43,825 nucleotides of DNA from positions 1 through 43,825 of the IMG/VR virus record IMGVR_UViG_3300036820_000332. One strand, written 5' to 3'. The notes below the pieces were generated by a model. It was not told the DNA's origin and searched no databases. It was given only the letters and a program-made list of their open reading frames with translations. Each line of letters starts with the position of its first letter. The first letter of the stretch is position 1. Made by a program: the position numbers and the translations under genes. Below are positions 37,590 through 43,825 of the stretch, one piece after another. The stretch comes from a virus.

Positions 37590-37605
37590 CCTCCGAATCA
37601 GGAGG
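37590..37605 (-). promoter_or_regulatory. ribosome-binding-site-sequestering hairpin
   Basis: On the minus-strand mRNA, CCTCC (37605-37601) and GGAGG (37594-37590) form a five-pair stem with a six-base loop, which blocks the only ribosome binding site of the hydrophobic mini-peptide. Translation would need the hairpin to open or be processed. Confidence 0.6.
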
Positions 37606-37773
37606 CGCGGTGAAATAGCTATGGCCTAATACGGAGGTGTGTTACCAACTATGTCGGTCTGATACTAACAAATGCCACTTCGGCTAAGTGCGCCTCGCGC
37701 AAGTAGATAGGAAATGCCCAAAAATTTTCAAGGGCCGATCAGGCCCAATAGACCACCCACCAACCTCCCTCAC
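37606..37773. other. intergenic region with minus-strand hairpin
   Basis: There is no gene here. GGGCC/GGCCC (37732-37746) forms a small hairpin that on the minus strand is followed by TTGAAAATTTTT, so it could terminate transcription from the decayed repressor-like gene to the right. The rest should hold the promoter of the hydrophobic mini-peptide. Confidence 0.35.
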
Positions 37774-37845
37774 TCACCCGAGCTTCCGCGCTGCGTTCCG
37801 AATAATGACGAGGCCCGACGCGATGCGATGACACTTTCCATCCAC
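37774..37845 (-). pseudogene. decayed copy of the ribbon-helix-helix gene at 40363
   Basis: The minus strand encodes HRIASGLVIIRNAARKLG followed at once by TGA. This matches RHRVIIRKAARKLG of the intact gene at 40363-40509. Across the best 33 bases I count four differences. Past the stop, weaker similarity continues in another frame, so an indel destroyed the C-terminal helix. It shows that the region was duplicated and one copy decayed. Confidence 0.55.
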
Positions 37846-37869
37846 GAGAATCAGGAATAGGAAAGTGGC

Positions 37870-38791
37870 ATGTCTAACGATCATTTACATTCCCATCTTC
37901 TATCAGCGAGGATGGACCGACTCGGATGGCTGGCTGTGTGAATATAAGCAGCGGCCTAGAGGCGTAAGGGGCCGATGGACGGTTCCCGCAGGCACGGGAT
38001 ATAAGCCGGGCCTATATACTTTCGCTGGCCTTGCCCCAGGGGCAGCTCACTGGCTTGAAGACGTGTTCTTCGCTCGCGTCGATAATTTGGCGGCGAGAGC
38101 TCACCAGCGGTTGCTTGCTGACGACGTGAACTTGGTGGGCGAGGCCAAGAGCGCGTGGTCGCGTTTCATCATGACCCTCATGTATCGGACACCGGAGGGC
38201 GTCGAACGAATAACGCGTCGCATGGCTGCGATGTTGCCGGAGACTTTAGTGGAGGCGCGCAGGAACTATCCGATGACGAGGCGCGATACCGATCCTCCCA
38301 CTTTCGACGAATTTCGCGGAGGGTTGTCTGACGAGGACGCCGTGCAAGCGGCGACGGTTATGGCCCTACAACGCCTCATGGATAGCGAACGCATTGGAAC
38401 GGCTTTGAATCGGATGGCGTGGGCTGTCATTCGCACGAGCCATTCATCGCCACCGTTGCTGACTTCCGATCGGCCTATCATCACCTCGAATGGCTTAGGC
38501 AATCCCGGCGCGTTCCTGATATTGCCGATTTCTTTTGATCGCATCTTCATTGCGGCGAACTCGATGGATACGATTGAGCGATTTCACGCGCAAGGCAACG
38601 ACTTCGTTAGCAAAGTGGATACGATGGTGGTGCGGCAAGCGCGGGCGTTCGTCTATTGCACAGATGAATCACGAGTGTCGTTCGTGTCAGAATATCTTGG
38701 CGAAAGGTTAGCGATTCCTCCCTACGACCAACATGCAGATTTCCACCAATTGCCCGCGATTGACGATTGGCTTGCTATACGGGCTGCATAA
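37870..38791 (+). pseudogene. DUF4238 family gene with N-terminal frameshift
   Basis: The body (about 300 codons) reads YIPIFYQRGWTDSDGWLCEY, then LYTFAGLAPGAAHWLEDVFF and the late LLTSDRPIITSN, a typical DUF4238 pattern. The start with a good ribosome binding site (AGGA, ATG 37870) encodes MSNDH in a different frame, and joining MSNDH to YIPIFYQRGW would restore the family N-terminus. Deleting one base, or restoring two, near 37884 would join them. A GTG at 37865 is in frame with the body but sits directly after the purine tract. It is either a recent pseudogene or a sequencing error. Confidence 0.65.
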
Positions 38792-38872
38792 AAAAGCTCC
38801 TAAGAGACGCGCGGTTTCTGAGCCAAATTGTAGTGCCACGAAAAAGCGCCAAGGGTGCACGAGTGGCGGTGG

Positions 38873-39322
38873 TTATCGGCGTCCTTTTTGAAAAAACCCG
38901 AACACGCTCAAGACCACCGAAAAGACGCTTACAAACAAACTCCCCCCAGCAATCCAATATGATCTGTCGGCAGCAGCGCGATCATCGAGATGTTCGCGGT
39001 ACTCGACCGCACGCGGCAAAAGAGCCCGTACGTCGGCTGACTCAGCTCCCATACAGGCGACGTGTACATTTTCGCAAGGATTGCCCTGGAGCGCAAATAA
39101 CTCCAGCTCAGGCATCGTAATGAGGTCTACAAAAATGCCATTGAGTCGATTTTGATCGGTCTTAAGTGGACGATCCGCGACCTCCTTCAATCGCTCCAGG
39201 GCGGCGTCTATTTGACCGTTCTCCTTCCCATGGATAAATCCAAGCACACCCGCGCTCAGACCCGCGCAAAGAGTGGCTACGAAAAGTTCCGTTGACATTC
39301 GGTGCCACACTGGCGTGGACAT
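38873..39322 (-). CDS. two-segment membrane protein
   Basis: This 149-residue protein has an N-terminal membrane helix (ELFVATLCAGLSAGVLGFIH), a soluble middle of about 90 residues with two cysteines (NPCENVHVACMGAE), and a C-terminal helix (SYWIAGGSLFVSVFSVVLSV) ending in basic residues. ATG 39322 follows GGAGGT by four bases. It is an accessory gene of the Shine-Dalgarno class, divergent from the gene at 39395. The family is unknown; an envelope or exclusion function is possible. Confidence 0.62.
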   Translation of the reverse strand: MSTPVWHRMSTELFVATLCAGLSAGVLGFIHGKENGQIDAALERLKEVADRPLKTDQNRLNGIFVDLITMPELELFALQGNPCENVHVACMGAESADVRALLPRAVEYREHLDDRAAADRSYWIAGGSLFVSVFSVVLSVFGFFQKGRR

Positions 39323-39394
39323 CCATACCTCCGTCTTTCGTGTTATACCCCCAACATGAACATTTTCGAAGAGATGCGGCCGTAGATATCAATA

Positions 39395-40366
39395 ATGAAG
39401 TACTTCCTCTACCGTCCTGCCGGTCATCGGCCTCAAGTTTGGCAAATTACTGACTCTCGTGCCCTTCGGTACGGCCTATCCAACGCGGCCAATTCGCCCG
39501 GCGGCTTCTTCGATGCGGCGCCTGGTGAAACCATATGGACTGCCTTGGAGCGGCAAACCGGATGGTTCGGCCCAAACGGCGAGAACCCCTTTATTGAACT
39601 CGACCTCTCGCCCGGTGAATTTTATCCACGCATAATTCGCCCGATCGACCAGCATCCTGACGATGGCCTCGGATACAATCGGAACGGTTTGGACTACCCA
39701 AACGAACTGGCCGTCGAACAGAGCCAATTGGCAGTCCTGTTCCGGCAGCTAGACCGCATCTGTCAGACCGTCCATCCAAGAGACGCCAACATGGCGGCGT
39801 TCGGACACGACATTAGAAATCTATTGATTTTAGCGTGCACGGAGGTCGAGGCCCAATGGCAGGCCGTCTTTGCGGCGAACGGTAAGACCGGTCAGCACAG
39901 TACGGCCGACTACGTTGGCCTCAATGCCGCGATGGGACTCAGTGCCTTCTCAGTGCGGTTTCCCGCGTATCCATGGCTCGACCGATTTGCGCCGTTTCGT
40001 TTTTGGGATCGAAGCGCACCAAGCAAGACGTTGCCTTGGTACGACGCCTACAACGACACGAAGCACAATCGGGAATTCAGGTTCGCCAGCGCCACCTTGA
40101 AACATGTTTTTGATGCGATAGCCGCGAACGTCATAATGCTGGTCGCGCAATTCGGCATCGTTCTCGGCGTACCTTCCCATTCAGATTTTGCCGGGAAGTT
40201 TGAGCTCGCAGAGGTGCCTGATTGGCCTCTTGGCAGCATCTACACGCTTCCTTATGAGGTACCTGACGGGCAGTGGACGCCAAAGAATTACGATTTTTCG
40301 ATGGAACGACCGGCGCCAATGTCGAAGCCCTACCATCCTCCGCCTAAGGGCTTGATGCGGCATTAG
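39395..40366 (+). CDS. hypothetical protein with HEPN-like helical core
   Basis: This 323-residue protein begins MKYFLYRPAGHRPQVWQITD. The middle has FGHDIRNLLILACTEVEAQW and the later LPWYDAYNDTKHNREFRFAS, a pattern (helix with TEVExxW, then YNxxKHxR) known from widespread bacterial proteins that may be related to HEPN-like domains. I cannot confirm catalytic residues. No Shine-Dalgarno sequence is evident at ATG 39395. It converges on the ribbon-helix-helix gene with a four-base overlap of the stops. Confidence 0.6.
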   Translation: MKYFLYRPAGHRPQVWQITDSRALRYGLSNAANSPGGFFDAAPGETIWTALERQTGWFGPNGENPFIELDLSPGEFYPRIIRPIDQHPDDGLGYNRNGLDYPNELAVEQSQLAVLFRQLDRICQTVHPRDANMAAFGHDIRNLLILACTEVEAQWQAVFAANGKTGQHSTADYVGLNAAMGLSAFSVRFPAYPWLDRFAPFRFWDRSAPSKTLPWYDAYNDTKHNREFRFASATLKHVFDAIAANVIMLVAQFGIVLGVPSHSDFAGKFELAEVPDWPLGSIYTLPYEVPDGQWTPKNYDFSMERPAPMSKPYHPPPKGLMRH

Positions 40367-40509
40367 CCCTCGAAGTTGTCTATTGCCATTCGCACGACCT
40401 CCGCCTCGCTAACTCCGAGCTTCCGTGCCGCCTTCCGAATAATGACCCTGTGTCGCTTATAAACGCGCGCGCCGAGCGGCAGCGGCTTCTCCTCCTTCAA
40501 ATTATTCAT
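40363..40509 (-). CDS. ribbon-helix-helix DNA-binding protein (Arc/CopG type)
   Basis: This 48-residue protein reads LGARVYKRHRVIIRKAARKL, then GVSEAEVVRMAIDNFEG: a short beta strand followed by two helices with the turn LGVS, the standard ribbon-helix-helix layout. It probably dimerises and represses genes or acts in segregation or relaxosome functions. The minus-strand extended -10 TGGTATAGT ends eight bases before ATG, so it follows the phage-style near-leaderless rule. A decayed copy lies at 37774-37845. It flanks the putative origin region. Confidence 0.7.
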   Translation of the reverse strand: MNNLKEEKPLPLGARVYKRHRVIIRKAARKLGVSEAEVVRMAIDNFEG

Positions 40510-40517
40510 ATGCCAGC

Positions 40518-40526
40518 ACTATACCA
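40518..40526 (-). promoter_or_regulatory. extended -10 promoter on the minus strand
   Basis: On the minus strand TGGTATAGT (40526-40518) ends eight bases before ATG 40509. The spacing and motif match the plus-strand near-leaderless promoters. Confidence 0.6.
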
Positions 40527-40705
40527 TGCGCTGGCGCGCTGCCGGGGTTATCCACAGGTGTCCGCTTGCGCGATAGCGCGAATATGATTCAATGGTGAGC
40601 AGACAGCTCACGCGCACGTCGAAGCGCGATTATCAGCAATTACAAATCCTAACGCCTCTTGCGCGGCGTCATCGTTAGGTGCGCCGCGCAGGGGGAAATC
40701 AAAAT
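40527..40705. other. possible replication origin region
   Basis: This 180-base gap contains a perfect DnaA box (TTATCCACA, 40548-40556). It also has a GCGC-gata-GCGC hairpin, GTGAGC/GCTCAC around 40595, CCTAACG/CGTTAGG around 40648-40678, and an AT-richer stretch near 40630-40650. It separates the divergent ribbon-helix-helix gene from the recombination genes. GGGGG before 40706 is a ribosome binding site. Confidence 0.35.
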
Positions 40706-40963
40706 ATGAAAATCAATATCACAGAAGCGATGGACGCATTGTTGGCAGAGGCGGATATCAAGAACGGCTACAGCGCAATCCGAGTCGAGTTGACCCGCGA
40801 CGACGAGGGCCGCGACGAGATCGAATGGATGATCTACGCGGCACCTGCCGGAACCATAGATCGCACATGGAGCGATCAGGCAGAAAGCTACCCGGACGCA
40901 CTTAAGAACCTTAAAAAGAAGCATCGCGAAGCCAGAGGGGAGAAGTCATTCACCGAAGATTGA
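40706..40963 (+). CDS. small hypothetical protein
   Basis: This 85-residue charged protein begins MKINITEAMDALLAEADIKN, has RVELTRDDEGRDEIEWMIYA and ends with a basic-acidic helix. AGGGGG lies about ten bases before ATG 40706. It opens the rightward recombination operon; the next ATG follows two bases after its stop. The family is not recognised. Confidence 0.6.
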   Translation: MKINITEAMDALLAEADIKNGYSAIRVELTRDDEGRDEIEWMIYAAPAGTIDRTWSDQAESYPDALKNLKKKHREARGEKSFTED

Positions 40964-40965
40964 GT

Positions 40966-41157
40966 ATGACAAAGCTCTACACCTGGAAGATGGCCCGCGC
41001 TGACAGCGACCGCGCGCTCGCCGTCTACCGCCGCCACGCATACGTCAAGCGTTGCGAGAAAGCGGGGTTGCTGCCGTACAGCCCGAACCCGACGACACTG
41101 GTCTGCGGCTTGCTCGCCATCGCGGTCGTCTTATTCGCTAACCCGATCTACGCATAG
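40966..41157 (+). CDS. small C-terminal membrane protein
   Basis: This 63-residue protein has a basic N-terminal half (YTWKMARADSDRALAVYRRH) and one C-terminal membrane helix (LVCGLLAIAVVLFANPIY). ATG 40966 in a TGAGTATG junction is preferred over TTG 40960. There is no Shine-Dalgarno sequence. The function is unknown; single-helix membrane proteins in early operons may affect host or superinfection. Confidence 0.55.
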   Translation: MTKLYTWKMARADSDRALAVYRRHAYVKRCEKAGLLPYSPNPTTLVCGLLAIAVVLFANPIYA

Positions 41158-41159
41158 GT

Positions 41160-41492
41160 ATGCGCAAAATTAAATTCAGGGTGCGCAACAAAAACCATGG
41201 CGAATGGTGCTATTTCTCCCTTCCTTGGGGCGACGAGCTGTATCTGTCAGACAATCTTGACCCGGAAACCTGTAGCCAATTCACCGGCCTCTTGGATAAA
41301 TCAGGAAAAGAGATTTATGAGGGGGATATTTTTCGCGTTTCGCACGGAGGTGTTGGGTATGTTCAATTTCGACGCGCCGCATTTGTAGCTGTCAGTGCTC
41401 TCAGCGAGTTAGACGAGGGAGAACTTGATGGACAAGAAATCGAAGTCATCGGCAACATCTACGAGAATCCCGGCCTTATCAGTTCAAACTAA
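41160..41492 (+). CDS. YopX-family protein
   Basis: This is a 110-residue protein. The central CSQFTGLLDKSGKEIYEGDI and the C-terminal QEIEVIGNIYENPGL are hallmarks of the YopX family, small beta-rich proteins common in phages with no settled function. The N-terminus (IKFRVRNKNHGEWCYF) also fits. It starts two bases after the preceding stop in GTATG context and lies in the recombination operon. Confidence 0.85.
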   Translation: MRKIKFRVRNKNHGEWCYFSLPWGDELYLSDNLDPETCSQFTGLLDKSGKEIYEGDIFRVSHGGVGYVQFRRAAFVAVSALSELDEGELDGQEIEVIGNIYENPGLISSN

Positions 41493-41496
41493 CACC

Positions 41497-41661
41497 ATGG
41501 AAATCACAACATTCAAACTGCAAGGCATCGGCATCATGAAGGACGGTCAGTTGGCCGCCATCGTGATAGAGAACGGAAAGCCGGTGCACTACGCCGTCAA
41601 GGAGATGGGCAATCAGGACATGGAGGCACTTTACGAGGTGGATAAAGCACAGAGCGTATGA
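41497..41661 (+). CDS. small hypothetical protein
   Basis: This 54-residue protein begins MEITTFKLQGIGIMKDGQLA and has alternating strands (AAIVIENGKPVHYAVKE). It lies between the YopX-like and annealase genes, with an ATGA overlap into the latter at 41658-41661. There is no Shine-Dalgarno sequence and no known family. Confidence 0.55.
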   Translation: MEITTFKLQGIGIMKDGQLAAIVIENGKPVHYAVKEMGNQDMEALYEVDKAQSV

Positions 41662-42380
41662 CGCCTCCCGACAATCGCATCGAAAAATCGGAACAGATCA
41701 ACGAACTTGCCTTGGCGCTTTCCAAGTTCCAGTCGGAAGTGCAGGGCGTCAAGAAGGACGGCGACAACCCCTTCTTCCACTCGAAGTACGCCACGCTCGA
41801 AGGCATCATCACGACCGTGCGCTCGCCGCTCGCAAAGCATGGCCTCGCCTTCGCCCAGTTTCCCTGCGGCGAGAACGGCCTCACGACGCTCGTGCTGCAC
41901 ACGTCCGGCCAGTACATCGCCGCGACGTTCACGATGAAGCCGAAGGACGCGACACCGCAGGGCGTCGGCAGCGCGATTACCTATGCCCGCCGGTATGCGC
42001 TCTCGGCCGCCCTCGGCATCGCCACGGAGGAAGACGACGACGGCAACGCGGCTTCCAGCCCGCGCCGCGAGACGATGAAGCCGTACACTGTGCCGCGCAC
42101 GCGGCTGTCCGATGACGAGGATGAGACGGGCGCGGCCCATGCCAAGCAGCCGGAGCCGAAGGAGATAGACAAGTCGCTCAAGATCAAGATCGCGGCGCTT
42201 CTCAAGGACGGCTACGGCTACACGATGCTCGGCAAGAAGAAGGAAGCGGTCGAGAAGAAGGTCAAAGACCTCACGCAGCTCGACCTCACCGACGGAAATT
42301 ACGAAGCAATCGTCGAAGCTCTCGAACGCGACATCGCGGAGCGCCGCGCCGATGCGGAGGAGTTCGACCAAACCGCCTGA
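41658..42380 (+). CDS. erf: ERF-family single-strand annealing protein
   Basis: This 240-residue protein belongs to the phage recombinase (annealase) family. The conserved core spans about residues 30-125: FFHSKYATLEGIITTVRSPL, AKHGLAFAQFPCG, LVLHTSGQYIAATFTM and TPQGVGSAITYARRYALSAA, LGI. The last ~100 residues are a charged linker and helical tail. It pairs complementary DNA strands during recombination and replication. The coiled-coil and SSB-like genes downstream are typical partners. Confidence 0.9.
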   Translation: MTPPDNRIEKSEQINELALALSKFQSEVQGVKKDGDNPFFHSKYATLEGIITTVRSPLAKHGLAFAQFPCGENGLTTLVLHTSGQYIAATFTMKPKDATPQGVGSAITYARRYALSAALGIATEEDDDGNAASSPRRETMKPYTVPRTRLSDDEDETGAAHAKQPEPKEIDKSLKIKIAALLKDGYGYTMLGKKKEAVEKKVKDLTQLDLTDGNYEAIVEALERDIAERRADAEEFDQTA

Positions 42381-42382
42381 GT

Positions 42383-42895
42383 ATGACTGCCAACACTGAA
42401 AAGCAGCTCGTCCAATATCGCGAAAAGACGAACGAGGCTCTCACCGCCGCGCAGTCCCTCGAAGTGTCGGACTACGAAGGTGTGATGGACGCGGCCGACT
42501 TCCTTTACAAAGTAAAGTCCATCGCCGACCAGATCACGGAGCGCAAAGAGGCGATCACCAGGCCGCTCAACGAGGGTCTGAAATCCGCCCGCAAGCTGTT
42601 CAAGGAAATTGAGCAAAACTACCTGGCGGCCGAAAAGATCGCGAAAGACAAAATCCTCGACTGGCATTACCAGGAATGGAAGAAGGGAAACCAGACCGAC
42701 AACAAGATCGCCGGCCATGATGGCAACGTCGTCGTCGTCGAGCGGTTCGTCGTCGAGATAACGGACGAGGAAAGCATCCCGCGCGACCTGTGCTCGCCGG
42801 ACAAGGAGAAGATCGAGCACCACCTGCGCGCTGGGCATAAATTGAAAGGTGCGAAGCTGGTGCAACATTATTCGCTCACAGCGGGGAGGAACTAA
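42383..42895 (+). CDS. recombination-associated coiled-coil protein
   Basis: This 170-residue protein has long helices (ADFLYKVKSIADQITERKEA, then LNEGLKSARKLFKEIEQNYL) and a C-terminal beta part (NVVVVERFVVEITDEESIPR). Proteins of this layout commonly lie beside phage annealases and resemble Gam-like or DUF1351-type partners. It starts two bases after erf in a TGAGTATG junction. The exact function is not known. Confidence 0.65.
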   Translation: MTANTEKQLVQYREKTNEALTAAQSLEVSDYEGVMDAADFLYKVKSIADQITERKEAITRPLNEGLKSARKLFKEIEQNYLAAEKIAKDKILDWHYQEWKKGNQTDNKIAGHDGNVVVVERFVVEITDEESIPRDLCSPDKEKIEHHLRAGHKLKGAKLVQHYSLTAGRN

Positions 42896-42914
42896 CCCTC
42901 CCTGCAATTACCCT

Positions 42915-43202
42915 ATGGCAGACAAGATTTTTGCGGATGGCCTGATATTCAAAGCCCCGCGCGAAGGTGCGCCCGAATTCGTGAAGGCCAGCATCTCGAT
43001 CAAGGTCGCGGAGTTCATCTCCTTCCTCGAAGCGAACGTGAAGCCGGATGGCTGGCTCAATCTAGACGTGAAGGAGAGCCGCGGCGGGAAGCTGTATTGT
43101 GAGTTGAACACCTACCAACGCGGAGGGCGGTCGTACTCCGCGCGTGAGGAGGCGCAGGAGGAGCCGGTGGACGACATTAACCCGGACGACATCCCGTTCT
43201 GA
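42915..43202 (+). CDS. short SSB-like protein with DDIPF tail
   Basis: This 95-residue protein begins MADKIFADGLIFKAPREGAP and has beta strands (VKASISIKVAEFISFLEANV, then GWLNLDVKESRGGKLYCEL). It ends NPDDIPF, the acidic-phenylalanine tip that bacterial single-strand DNA-binding proteins use to recruit partners. It is shorter than normal SSB, so the fold may be an OB variant. It sits beside the annealase. The ATG is in TATG context with no Shine-Dalgarno sequence. Confidence 0.7.
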   Translation: MADKIFADGLIFKAPREGAPEFVKASISIKVAEFISFLEANVKPDGWLNLDVKESRGGKLYCELNTYQRGGRSYSAREEAQEEPVDDINPDDIPF

Positions 43203-43205
43203 CGT

Positions 43206-43745
43206 ATGAAAGCTTTCACCCTCACACTTGGCAAAACCGCTGACCAATACCGAAAAGCGTTCAAAAAAGGCGACATACAGCTCTCATCACGCGGCGAAGA
43301 CCTGCTCTCAAAGATGCCTGTTGGCAAAAAGGAAAAGGTCGAAGTCGGCATTATGACCGTTCGAGATTTGGGCTTCACCACATACACGACCACAACCGAA
43401 CTATTCACCCGCATCAAAGAGAAGGGATATGACCTGTGTCTCGCAGAAGTCGGTCCCGCACTGCGGCTCGCGTACACCAACCAACCCGTAGGACAATGGT
43501 TATATGTCGCGATGGAGCAAATCATCGACTCCGACGGCCACCCGGACGTGTTCAGCGTCGAGCGGGACGTTGGCGGCGAGCGCTGGCTCCGCAGCCTTTG
43601 GGTCAGTCCCGACAGCAAGTGGGACCTCGGCCACGAGTTGGTGTTCCGTCTCCGCAAGTCCTCGGGACTTGAGCCCTCAGAAAAGCCCTTGGACACTTTG
43701 CCCTTAGAACTCACGATCAATGGACTCGTCTATCGCCGAGGATGA
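43206..43745 (+). CDS. hypothetical protein of recombination operon
   Basis: This 179-residue protein begins MKAFTLTLGKTADQYRKAFK. The body is alpha/beta with TELFTRIKEKGYDLCLAEVG, ALRLAYTNQPVGQWLYVAME and a beta-rich end (LELTINGLVYRRG). It starts in GTATG context three bases after the SSB-like gene and ends in an ATGA overlap. I do not recognise a family; its position suggests replication or recombination. Confidence 0.6.
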   Translation: MKAFTLTLGKTADQYRKAFKKGDIQLSSRGEDLLSKMPVGKKEKVEVGIMTVRDLGFTTYTTTTELFTRIKEKGYDLCLAEVGPALRLAYTNQPVGQWLYVAMEQIIDSDGHPDVFSVERDVGGERWLRSLWVSPDSKWDLGHELVFRLRKSSGLEPSEKPLDTLPLELTINGLVYRRG

Positions 43746-43825
43746 GCGATCTTCGCACCAATTATCGTATGCCCCCCTTCCGCGTCCTGATCGAGAAAGG
43801 TGAAATCCGCTTCGGCTCAATGAAG
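43742..43825 (+). CDS. start of a gene cut by the window edge
   Basis: Twenty-eight codons (MSDLRTNYRMPPFRVLIEKG and onward) are open to the window end. ATG 43742 overlaps the preceding stop as ATGA, which supports it; a GTATG start at 43770 is also possible. The product cannot be identified from this fragment. Confidence 0.5.
   Translation, partial: MSDLRTNYRMPPFRVLIEKGEIRFGSMK

Overview
The window is 43.8 kb of a GC-rich tailed-phage genome, or a phage-plasmid. It carries a siphovirus-type virion module on the + strand: terminase, HK97-type portal, protease and capsid, connectors, tail tube, a frameshifted chaperone pair, tape measure, tail tip and fibres, then endolysin and holin. Accessory genes and a recombination module follow. 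No integrase or lysogeny repressor is visible. The host is not identified by any marker. The accessory envelope genes (glycine-zipper lipoprotein, WWW/WY-rich secreted protein, TM2-like proteins) look proteobacterial, perhaps alphaproteobacterial. The Ala/Thr/Ser-rich fibre repeats also resemble proteins common in Parcubacteria-type genomes, so host assignment stays open.

Layout. 1-3.8 kb: small early-type genes, many joined by ATGA overlaps, with one minus-strand secreted-protein gene. 3.8-8.5 kb: large terminase, a minus-strand acidic mini-gene behind a bidirectional terminator, a portal-MuF fusion and a gene with its own promoter and Shine-Dalgarno. 8.5-12.6 kb: fibre-like proteins, two with signal peptides, and membrane proteins. 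12.7-16.9 kb: protease-scaffold, major capsid and decoration-type proteins. 16.9-27.4 kb: connectors and tail. 27.4-28.8 kb: lysin, holin, terminator. 28.9-32.7 kb: five host-like envelope genes, closed by a strong terminator. 32.7-34.2 kb: a mostly non-coding, very palindromic region with two zinc-binding mini-proteins. 34.2-36.0 kb: small genes, one a paralogue of a gene at 2.9 kb. 36.0-37.6 kb: a structured RNA candidate, tRNA-Gln(UUG) one base before a HerA/VirD4-like ATPase gene, and a minus-strand hydrophobic mini-peptide. 37.6-40.5 kb: accessory genes, including a frameshifted DUF4238 gene and a ribbon-helix-helix gene with a decayed copy. 40.5-43.8 kb: a possible origin, then YopX-like, Erf annealase and SSB-like genes.

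Two gene-expression styles coexist. Core phage genes mostly lack Shine-Dalgarno sites and start at (G)TATG. Several have an extended -10 (TGnTATAAT-like) only 6-12 bases before ATG, which predicts leaderless or near-leaderless mRNAs. Accessory genes, including nearly all minus-strand ones, have canonical purine-rich ribosome binding sites. The best candidates for something undescribed are the structured regions at 33.2-34.15 kb and 36.04-36.13 kb, the tRNA-to-start-codon junction at 36,218/36,220, and the hydrophobic mini-gene whose ribosome binding site sits in a hairpin.
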